Positions 37,201-44,261 of a stretch of DNA of 64,000 bases are shown in pieces. The notes beneath the pieces were generated by a model. The model was not told the origin of the DNA and ran no database searches. It saw only the letters and a program-made list of their open reading frames with translations. Made by a program: the position numbers and the translations under genes. This DNA is from Siphlonurus alternatus (Eukaryota; Arthropoda; Insecta; Ephemeroptera; Siphlonuridae). The stretch covers positions 9,617,431 to 9,681,430 of the forward strand of contig OX463784.1 in NCBI GenBank assembly GCA_949825025.1, written 5' to 3'. How positions within the stretch are numbered: the first letter of the stretch is position 1; every line of letters starts with the position of its first letter.

Positions 37201-40200
37201 ATTGGTGCAATAATTTTACAGAAAAGTCATCGCCTCTGTAAAATTCCATTTGCAACCTTTTTAATCATCAGATCCTGATGTGAGTATATCACGATAGTAA
37301 CTAACAAGGTTGCAAAGAATGCAAAGGGATATGTTTATAGACGTGAAGTGTACATAGCTACATACCAAAACGCTATTTAAGTTTGAATATTTTATTTTTT
37401 TTTTAATATTTTGATTTTATCATGGATATAATTATATTAAATATTTATATAGAACTTTTTAATACTTTTATTTTTAAACCATTTAATCTGAATCTAATGT
37501 TGCTTTATCTATAGAGTTGTGCGTTTCTTGAATACTCTATTATTTTATGTGTAGAATATATTATTATAAGAGTCCCTTAATTTTCGTTATCAGAACCACT
37601 TTTAGAGGGTTTCAATATATTTCTCAGTATTACTAATATTAACTCTTCCTCCATGACTAACCACGTATATATTTTTGTTTGCAGGTCAACTTGACTAAAA
37701 CTCCTGATGAGAAGAAAGATGAGGCTCAAACCCTGACGTGTCAATCGGACCAATCTCTTATGAAGACTTCCGAGCAAGCCATAACCTCCTCCGCTCCCGG
37801 CAGTCCGGGACTTGAGTTCATCTCATCACCGAGCTCAAGCAAGACGGTGAGATTTCCTTAATTTAGGACTTGTCAAGTTGTAACACATTTTTAGAGTTAA
37901 ATTTTATATTAAGCCTTAAAGACGATGATAATCAATAATCTTATCCTCGTGCTATCTCGAGGTGTACATAAGTGTATTTTAATATTGTACATAATTTTCA
38001 AGCTTTTGATAATATAAATGTAATGTATCGCTTCTTTTGTTGCATTAATGAGAGCAACTGCGTTATTGAAGGATTTAGTGTTTTCATGTATATTATTTTC
38101 TATACAAGTATCATTATAATAATATAGGTTAAGTAGCCATGCAGTTCAATATTATAATCTTGACAATGAGGTGCTGGCTATAGGCCAGGTCCACGTGATG
38201 TCACTACAACACATATTGCATACTTTACAGGAGCCTGCCACGCCATAGTGATGTTTGCATCAGCAACGTGTAAAAAATTAATTATAAATTATGTACGGCA
38301 ATTATTACATTTATATCGTTTCCAAATAATCTGCTAATTTATAAAAAAAATACACTATCTACATTTTCGTGTCCTTAAATAATTATACCTGACAACAAAG
38401 TCAATTTTTCTGATTTTTTTTTTTTTCAATTATTTTAAGCGTACGGTATGACAACAGTAGGGGAAGGGAAGGGAGGTAAACAGCTGAGCGTTATCCTGTA
38501 AGTAAGCAACCCAACAATCTCGTGGAGCTGCCCTATACTGAGCCTTCTACGATGACTATATATGTATAAAAAATCTGAGTGAATATTCTAAATCATCATT
38601 GGTAACTGTTATTGTATTAATTAAATATTGTTTTCTGTTTAGGGCTCTAAATATTCCACTTCCAGTGAGACAGAGGAACCTTGGCAGGTAATCCAATTCT
38701 CACATTCTCCATTACATTTGAATAATTCTCACATTCTCCATGACACTTGAATAATTTTCATATTTTCTTACAGTTCTTCGGGAGTTTTAAGGATCAAAAT
38801 GCTCAACATATGAAATTCATGGAGGTAATAATATGACTTTATTAATTATTACATTAATAGCATTGATGTAAAATATACATTTTATACTGTCTATATAATG
38901 TATATCATTATTATATACACATATATTGTCAAATTGATTGATTTTTTTTATTATTTAAATTAGTTATATGAGTGCAACTAAAGAATAATATATATTATAC
39001 TACAATATTCTGTGGCATTAGCCTGATTCGCCTCGTTTTATTTGTTAATAACTTTTTTTAAAGCATTAAAAAAATGGAAATACAATAAAGTATACATGAC
39101 ACATGACTATATATTATACAGTATTATAATGGACAACATACATTGTATACAATGTATACATGTATAAGTGCTGCCACGCCCCCTGGAGGCGTCAATAGGC
39201 ATCTAGACCCTATCCTTTTTATTAAGGATTCATGGGTGCCAACTGAAATCACAGGACTTTCAATAATTATTTAGAAATAGTTCCGGGTCTCAAAAAAATC
39301 TGAAAAAATTCAGAGTAGCATAATTTGGTAACCTCTATTCATTTCTGCATTAAAATTTTTTCATGTGTTGTCCATTATACATAATTTTGCAGCTAATAAT
39401 TGCATGCTTATAATAATAATTTGATTAAAATTTCCTTTATATGGTTTATATTAATGTGTACGTACTGTGGGGGTTCAATTGAAATAAATATATAGTTTTT
39501 TTTTTTAAATTTGTTAAATAAATTAAAACAAAATTTAATTGATCATTGTAAGTTTAATGTAAATAATTATATATTTGTTTTAGATGCTGGTAGGAGATGA
39601 TAGCCCCTGTGTTTCTCAAACAGTCAAGTCTCAAATCGTAAAGATTAAAAACCTCAAACGCAATCAGAAGTATTCGCTAGTAACAAGTGAATGCGAGAAC
39701 ATCTTAGCAAAGGTCCCTCCTGAATTGATGGACAATAGTGAAATTTTGTCAGTGCTACAATTGAAAGCGGAAAGTTACCATGAGCTAAACGAACTGGACG
39801 CAGCTGCAGAAATCTGGTGCGATTTATATGACAAACGTTGCAATAGTATTGGTATGGATCATTCAGATACAGTCAATACATTATTAGGAATGTTAAAAAC
39901 TGCATTACAAAATGAAGATACAAAATATTTTAATATATGGTTTGATTTTATATTAAATAGGATAAAAGATACAAATGTAAGTAAAAAGAAAACAATGAAT
40001 TTGCTTAAAAAAATTGTACATATTTTAAATGTAGCTGAAAAACATGAATTTGCAATCACTTTATGTAAAGAATTTAATGTTACATTAAGGAGTACAAAAT
40101 TAGAAAAAGACCCATTGGTTTTATGTAACATGTTACTGAAAGCTGAATGTATGTGGGCTATTCATAATGAGATTGAGGCTTGGGGATTATACACTTATGT

Positions 40201-40303
40201 TTGTAATATAAGGAATAAAAGTATCCCTAAAGTTCCAATTAAAAGTGCTATTATTATATTTAGAGAGGAGATTTGGGATACTATCCCAACTGATGTAAAT
40301 TAA
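25260..40303 (+). CDS. NLR-like STAND ATPase with PD-(D/E)xK-like nuclease module and TPR helices
   Basis: Modelled 1633-residue protein from 25260-25268, 26326-26483, 27797-27962, 28569-28652, 30598-30678, 31058-31135, 31197-31337, 32358-32543, 32823-35532, 36160-36326, 36875-37018, 37685-37846, 38643-38687, 38774-38824 and 39584-40303; all phases agree. Order: Ig-like domain (about 10-110), Ser-rich linkers (112-192), an unrecognised segment (193-300), nuclease-like module (about 305-440), NB-ARC ATPase (about 595-910) and TPR-like helices to the end with a Ser-rich linker (1261-1362). Visible motifs: E345, D353-D354 and QLK 372-374 (nuclease), P-loop GQPGIGKS 610-617, Walker B LFIFDEV 688-694, GLPL-like GNHPMAL 765-771 and MHD-like IHKLLQ from 891. 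No membrane segment after the start is convincing, so it should be intracellular. STAND ATPases with this layout act as ligand-gated immune or death switches; nuclease activation on sensing is inference. The first exon is the weakest part. Confidence 0.8.
26326..26483 (+). CDS. STAND gene exon 2: Ig-like domain, first half
   Basis: Residues 4-55 plus two bases. LRFKVTNPGSQDDVFTLLA has the 'v-NpGs-dd-f-l' pattern of NEW3-like Ig folds. The acceptor is TTTCCAG and the donor GTGAGT. Confidence 0.8.
27390..27712. mobile_element. MITE-like inverted repeat in STAND intron 2
   Basis: The left arm has AAGTCTTCTACTCG and ATAATGTCTGTCGC; the right arm has their inverses (CGCGACAGACATTA and CGAGCAGAAGACTTTG). 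No coding capacity. Confidence 0.6.
27797..27962 (+). CDS. STAND gene exon 3: Ig-like domain, second half
   Basis: Residues 56-111. VSLPAGAQTEVDLMF continues the Ig-like pattern (proline then 'G--t-v-l'). The acceptor is TATTTCAG and the donor GTGAGT, phase 0. Coding-like GC content stands out against the intron. Confidence 0.8.
28569..28652 (+). CDS. STAND gene exon 4: linker exon, duplicate 1 of pair A
   Basis: 28 codons, phase 0 at both ends, starting ECRGGDRAEK and ending KDSSVQK. It is paralogous to 30598-30678 (ECRVEEKATE...ESSVKQ). Confidence 0.75.
28771..28980 (+). pseudogene. Broken linker exon, duplicate 1 of pair B
   Basis: The start (SEIDESNATLSAVEPSKS) and the last 12 bases plus donor (GTCGTCACTTTG then GTAAG) match exon 31058-31135. 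Between about 28834 and 28968 an insertion of about 132 bp, ending in an A run, interrupts the exon and brings an in-frame TGA at 28867-28869. Inclusion would truncate the protein at about 171 residues. Skipping keeps frame because the exon is phase 0-0. An internal GTAGAG at 28807 could serve as an alternative donor, also in phase 0. Confidence 0.65.
29079..29895. repeat. Mosaic of diverged repeats
   Basis: Two related blocks share a GAGGTCAGGTTTGAACCCACG / GAGATCAGATTTGAAACCACG word, reminiscent of a tRNA box B, and an AAAGAAG-AATGA...CGCCTCTC-CTGTAATTT segment. The second ends with words of the 10391-type MITE. It looks like old copies of one composite element. Confidence 0.5.
29911..30328. 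mobile_element. Large palindromic MITE, TTAA-flanked
   Basis: Arms of about 190 bp, almost identical inverted copies (for example AATTGTGCACTTGGGCTACT at 30178 and its inverse near 30040). The ends are TTAAGGGCATTGGGTG and CACCCAATGCCCTTAA with TTAA on both sides (29911-29914, 30325-30328). It lies in the intron between the two linker exon pairs. Confidence 0.82.
30406..30530. mobile_element. Short palindromic MITE
   Basis: GGGCACGATTCAAGAAGCAGTTAGCCAG is mirrored by CTGGCTAACTGCCTTGTGAATCACACCC. It is similar in style to the 21347 family but with a different sequence. Confidence 0.7.
30598..30678 (+). CDS. STAND gene exon 5: linker exon, duplicate 2 of pair A
   Basis: 27 codons, phase 0-0, Ser-rich (RSPRSSSCQDDESSVKQ). 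The acceptor is TTTCCTCAG and the donor GTGAGG. It is a paralogue of 28569-28652. Confidence 0.75.
31058..31135 (+). CDS. STAND gene exon 6: linker exon, duplicate 2 of pair B
   Basis: 26 codons, phase 0-0, SEKDKTSDANLSEIEPSKS. It is the intact paralogue of the broken exon at 28771. Confidence 0.75.
31197..31337 (+). CDS. STAND gene exon 7
   Basis: 47 codons, phase 0-0. Begins DPCVEKIDTIVVKVYP and looks like alternating beta strands; no family recognised. It is separated from the previous exon by only 61 bp, and a palindromic MITE begins 18 bp after its donor. Confidence 0.78.
31356..31533. mobile_element. Palindromic MITE, 'ACAAAGCACTTTAACCCC' family (copy 2)
   Basis: Complete ends GGGGGACATTCACAAAGCAC and GTGCTTTGTGAATGTCCCCC. 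It starts 18 bp after the donor of exon 31197-31337, so a long hairpin would form in the pre-mRNA next to that splice site. Confidence 0.82.
32020..32342. mobile_element. Palindromic MITE with TGACGTCA-type core (copy 2)
   Basis: Ends AATAGAGTATTGACCTCAATT and AATTGAGGTCAATACTCCATT are inverted copies; GTGACGTCAC sits in both arms. It ends 15 bp before exon 32358, so it supplies the region where the branch point would be expected. Confidence 0.8.
32358..32543 (+). CDS. STAND gene exon 8
   Basis: 62 codons, phase 0-0. An acidic/basic start, then EVRLGVIPGSGTPLLAHLG. No family recognised. The acceptor lies 15 bp downstream of a palindromic MITE. Confidence 0.8.
32823..35532 (+). CDS. STAND gene large exon: nuclease-like module, NB-ARC and TPR
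   Basis: 2710 bp without an intron, against 45-186 bp for most other exons. Open from the acceptor (TATACAG) to the donor GTGAGT at 35533. A helix (VFHWHLVMLLLLR) followed by E, FDD and MQLKH has the spacing of a PD-(D/E)xK core as in Cap4/DUF4297. NB-ARC motifs follow in order: P-loop, Walker B, a sensor-like IIATSN, GNHPMAL, the winged helix, and SIHKLLQLVAR. MWSISIES matches the 'W-lS-e-l' seen after the GLPL motif in NB-ARC/TPR proteins. Helical repeats fill the last 290 residues. The interior codons are AT-rich, while both ends and the flanking exons are GC-richer. Confidence 0.92.
35670..35795. repeat. Inverted repeat in STAND intron 9
   Basis: GAGAAAACACTATTGTGAAATCAAACCTGG at the left resembles the inverse of CCAGGCGTGGTGTTCTC and GCTAGTGTTCTTTTTGACCC at the right. 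It is a diverged palindromic element. Confidence 0.45.
36160..36326 (+). CDS. STAND gene exon 10
   Basis: Residues 1205-1260, Leu-rich and helical (SLLGSYLDVSQGLLKVIALSL), continuing the TPR-like region. The donor GTGTGG is weak, so the right end is less certain. Confidence 0.75.
36684..36842. mobile_element. MITE-like inverted repeat, 16262 family
   Basis: AGGTGCGTTTCCATGGAGCG at the left and TTTTTCCATTGAAAAGCACCT at the right, with GCGAGAAAAGCGCG and CGCTTTTCTCGC between them. It lies just upstream of exon 36875. Confidence 0.6.
36875..37018 (+). CDS. STAND gene exon 11: Ser-rich linker, duplicate 1 of pair C
   Basis: 48 codons, phase 0-0. Starts VNSAKIHDEK and contains SAHGSSGLESISSPS, which matches SAPGSPGLEFISSPS in 37685-37846. 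The acceptor is TTTGCAG and the donor GTGAGA. Confidence 0.8.
37685..37846 (+). CDS. STAND gene exon 12: Ser-rich linker, duplicate 2 of pair C
   Basis: 54 codons, phase 0-0, starting VNLTKTPDEKK. The upstream intron sequence also resembles that before 36875 (for example AATCTAA-TG-TGTTTCATCTAGA-TTGTG words), so the duplication took intron sequence with it. Confidence 0.8.
38643..38687 (+). CDS. STAND gene micro-exon 13
   Basis: 15 codons (GSKYSTSSETEEPWQ), phase 0-0, with good acceptor (CTGTTTAG) and donor (GTAATC). Support is from splice sites and frame only. Confidence 0.55.
38774..38824 (+). CDS. STAND gene micro-exon 14
   Basis: 17 codons (FFGSFKDQNAQHMKFME), phase 0-0, acceptor TTTCTTACAG, donor GTAATA. 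Support is from splice sites and frame only. Confidence 0.55.
39584..40303 (+). CDS. STAND gene terminal exon: TPR-like helices and stop
   Basis: 239 codons then TAA. Helical repeat; the segment with AESYHELNELDAAAEIW and SIGMDHSDTVNTLLGML matches AISLEKVGKYELSYNLW and TLGIDSTATIETFKNML in the large exon, and EIEAWGLYTYVC matches EKEAWPLYVRVC. So the TPR block is an internal duplication split by linkers. The exon begins with ATG, but the TTTGTTTTAG acceptor directly before it and the in-phase chain favour an internal exon over a separate gene. Confidence 0.85.
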   Translation: MLVGDDSPCVSQTVKSQIVKIKNLKRNQKYSLVTSECENILAKVPPELMDNSEILSVLQLKAESYHELNELDAAAEIWCDLYDKRCNSIGMDHSDTVNTLLGMLKTALQNEDTKYFNIWFDFILNRIKDTNVSKKKTMNLLKKIVHILNVAEKHEFAITLCKEFNVTLRSTKLEKDPLVLCNMLLKAECMWAIHNEIEAWGLYTYVCNIRNKSIPKVPIKSAIIIFREEIWDTIPTDVN

Positions 40304-40387
40304 TTTGATAATCATACATTAAGTATCCGAAAGTCAGAGATTTCTGTTATAATTTTTATTAATGTTTAAAATTTTGCAAACATTTGC

Positions 40388-40424
40388 AATAAAAGTACTG
40401 AATTGCTTGCAAAATTTCAATAAA
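40388..40424 (+). terminator. Candidate poly(A) signals of the STAND gene
   Basis: AATAAA at 40388-40393 and 40419-40424, 85 and 116 bp after the stop codon. Confidence 0.55.
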
Positions 40425-40486
40425 TTAAATGGACAGAAGTTTTTTTGTTTATAATATGTGTAATTTTATTATGTATGTAATATAAT

Positions 40487-40653
40487 GGGGGACATTCACA
40501 AAGCTCTTTAACCCCCCACTTTAGCCTCAATTTTTATACCTGTTGCTAAAACAGGGGCTAACCTTGTTTAGCCCATGGGTTAGCACCATGTTTAGCACCG
40601 GGGATAAAAATTGAGGCTTAAGTGGGGGTTAAAGTGCATTGTGTATGTTCCCC
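40487..40653. mobile_element. Palindromic MITE, 'ACAAAGCACTTTAACCCC' family (copy 3)
   Basis: GGGGGACATTCACAAAGC and GTATGTTCCCC ends with mirrored CTCTTTAACCCC / GGGGTTAAAG arms. ATAAT occurs directly on both sides and may be the target duplication. It is downstream of the STAND gene's poly(A) signals. Confidence 0.75.
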
Positions 40654-42169
40654 ATAATGTTTATAATTTTGCTAAATATTGCAACATAAATGTTTATAAT
40701 GTTTATTCATTTGTGCTTCAATCTTGGAGCTATCATTCTTGGTTACCTTGAATCTCTCTTGAATTTCTCTCATCAATGGAAAAAATTAATTTAAAAAAAT
40801 CTAGCAGCTTTTGCAGTATGGTCATTGAATTTTGTTATTAAAAATTTAATTTATTATTTTTTATATTATTTATAACCCTCAACCATATGTATTGGTTATA
40901 AATATGAATATGTACACTTCATTTTGAGATATATGTTAAATCGATGGGTACCACCATAGCACTGTTATTCTAGGCTAAGGCTGGGTTATTTTTTGTAACA
41001 AGTATAAAATAAATAATGTTCAAATTTCTGCTTGTCCATCACTCGTGATGCACGGATAAGAAGTTGGTATTTTTTTTATTATTATTATTGTGCTATTATT
41101 GAATTCAAATTTTTGCAATCAATAATAAATGTGATAGGTTTAAATATTGTTTTTCAATTGAAAAGTAATAAAATAACTATGATTGTAATTTACTGTAATA
41201 TTTAAGCAATTTTGTCTTCTAGTAATATAAAAATGTGTCATAAATTATTAAGTTTTGTTTCATAATTCATCATAATTATGATACAAAATACAAAATGATA
41301 ATAAAGTATTAATCAAAATAAAAATATAGTACTTAAAAGTGTAAATAATTATGAATTTAAAATTATTCCTTATATTAAGTTGAGTGAAAAAAAAATAAGC
41401 GATTATAAATTATGCAGTAAAAAATAAACTTGAATTAAAATAGTGCTATTGCATGTCTATATTAGTGTGTTTTAATTCTTAATTGCAACAATAAAATAAA
41501 TTTTTGTTTATGAAATTATGTATTATCTATATTTTTCCTGTTTAATTTTGTCATGTTTAACCTTTACTATTTTTAGTTGTGTTTTTATGTCTTAATACTT
41601 AATATGTACAAAATTTGTGTTGAATAAAGATTTATAAAACTGAAAAACTTCATTTGTAAATATTATTTCAATTATTAAAATCTTTCCTCAATAGCAGCAC
41701 AACATCTAATAATATAGAACAGCCATTTTACTGATGTAAAATTTTACATTATTATCTGTTGCAGATATCTCGGTATTCAGTTACGTATTAATTTAAGCTC
41801 AGCACAGGTACACATGTAAAGCTTCCTGGCAACATTTTAAATTTGTTAAGTAGATAATTAGTGTACTAACTTGTAGTCCATTCTTTTACAGCTTCATACC
41901 AAGTATTAGGGTGTAGAATTTCCTAGCCTTTCAAAACTTATTCAGATGATCGTGAGTTCGATCCCAGGCACTGCCAGTTTTTTATCCACTCTGGAATAGC
42001 TACAGTCAAATTATTATATATATTTTCTCCGGAAGTAAAGCCTGACCTATTTCTGACTTTCCTATTAATATATCCGCTTTGTAATTTCACTACTTTCGGA
42101 GAAAATAAAATTGGCTATGTTATGGTAGACACTGTAGAATATTGAAGGTGATTGGTAGTATCCTTCATT
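40654..42169. other. AT-rich interval between the STAND gene and the macrosatellite
   Basis: No gene seen. CGTGAGTTCGATCCCAGGCAC near 41951 resembles a tRNA box B and may be a SINE remnant. A partial Tc1/mariner-like MITE lies at about 42002-42118. Confidence 0.5.
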
Positions 42170-42176
42170 TTTTTTC

Positions 42177-44261
42177 AGACCATCTTTACAGAGGTGTCCA
42201 AGATTCTCTCAGTTATAACTGGCAAATACTGAAAATACGTGTGGCCATGATGATTTGTAAGGGACAAAATAAATATCCAAATAAACATTGCTATGATGAG
42301 CGGCAAGAAGGGAGAAAAAATATACCTCCCCCCCCCCTTTTTCCCGCTCATCATAGCTATGTTTATATGTTTATTTGCATATTTATGAATAGATAAAATA
42401 CTATTGCAGGCATAGTTAAATTTAAAAAATAATATCCATAAGATTTAGTGGAAAAGAATTTGCTTTAACAAAAGATTTTAATGGTAAATTTATTATTATT
42501 TTTTGAAATTGACACGAGAGATGAAATACAAATATTATAAATTCATGTTTTAAACGTTGAAACTGAAAATTAATTAAATTTTATTTATTTAGCTTTAACT
42601 TCTTTTTTGGATATTGGTAAAGTACTATAAATTGATGTATTTTTTATATATTTTATTTCAATATTAAACTCAATTAAGTTTATTTTGGGTGTACTACTAT
42701 AATGCCTAAAATTCCATGATAACAGGTTATACCATAGCAAGAAATAATCCTTTTTCTGATGATAAATTTAGATTTTGATCTTTCACATTTTGTTTATTTC
42801 ATAACTACTAATCCTAAAATAAAATATACTGCCAGGATTTTATTGGTAAATAAAATGTACAAGAATACAAGTTTGTTATTATTTGTGGAAATATTTATTA
42901 TTTCATAAAACATGTATAATTATGAGCAAGTTTTATTTTGGTGATATTTTTTAGATCAAATTTTTTTAGGCACAATAAAAGCTTTATTTTAATAACAGCA
43001 GATTAAAAAGATGACGTCACATAATGTACATTCAAGTTACATTAAATTTTACATTATAATGGAGAATAGTATTTAATTAAAAATTATAAATAATTAGTGG
43101 TACACAGGAGGTATTTTCTTATATTGAAAAATTGTAAGATATTTCTTTTTCATTCAAATATTATATCTTGTGCAAAAACAAATAAATTAGGATTATTTTA
43201 ATGCTAAAAATAACAATTTTGTATTAATAATTTTATTAAGAGTATTGAAAATGCATTAGGAATAATTTTTTTGCCTAAAAATAATTTTTAACAAATTGGC
43301 TTTTTAGAATTGGAATTTGATTTTTTTTTTTTTAAATTGCATATAAAACAAAACAAAAAAAAAATACGAAATCACCCAATGATTGCTAATACAATATAGA
43401 TATTGAAACAACAATATTTTATGATGGCTTATTTATAATATAATTTTGATGAATTTTTTAATTAAAGTAGCAAGATGGACATTTGATATCGATCATTTTT
43501 AGATTTCAGCAAATGCTGTTTATTTTTATTATTTGAAAATAAAATAAATAATTGAAAATAAGTACATTTTAGACAAGGGTGCATTTTTAAAAGTACCACT
43601 TTTAAGAAAATTATAACACTGATATCATATTATTTATTATTATTTCATTCAGCTTCACAATTAAGTCCACTTTTTCTTATTTTATACTTTTATACAACTA
43701 ATTTTAATCTAAATATATTAATGAATTAAATAAAATTTAAATATTTCTTTGGTATTTATATTATTAATTATAAAAAGTCAGTACTGTATATACACATATA
43801 ATATCGATGTAAAGTTCAAGGTGCAGGTGATGATGCAGCCAGTCGAGTGCAGAGGGGGGGGGGGGGGGGTCGTGCCGTGTAGATCAATCTGTGAACATGG
43901 AAATGTAATGAGATTCAAATTTGATGTTTTGGAAACACTGTACGGAAAAGTAAAAGTACAAATCGGGATAATAGAGGCTTCAACAAGTCAGCTGATTTTT
44001 CAGTGTTTTCACCCTAAACTAATACCCCAAAAAATAAAGAAGAACGTGAGTTCGTTTTTTCACCAAAAGACGAGTTTTTAGGAAAAATTCCTTTACGGAA
44101 CGTCGGTCCAAACTGAAAATTACAGTTGATAGTTGAAGAATTAGATTTTTTACAATAGTTATAACCGAGAAAAGTTGAAAAACACTTTGCTCTATTTTCA
44201 AGTGCAAGATGGACCTTTGCGAAACAAATGAGCATCGTGAGACGCACTCACTTGAAGCATC
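42177..44261. repeat. Conserved AT-rich segment of macro-unit 1
   Basis: Repeated at 47537-49619, 52895-54959, 56706-58792 and 61385-63474. It contains a C run (42326-42338), a TGACGTCA octamer (43012-43019), a G run of 16 (43854-43869) and a segment that reads as protein for about 75 codons after the G run before a GTGAGT. The reading frame is broken in units 3 and 4 and no family is recognised, so it is not called a gene. Confidence 0.85.

Noticed and set aside
3387..40303. One giant gene fusing the convertase to the STAND protein
   Set aside because: The convertase has its own TGA at 15299-15301 and AATAAA at 15513, its P-domain is complete, and about 10 kb of repeats separates the two exon chains.
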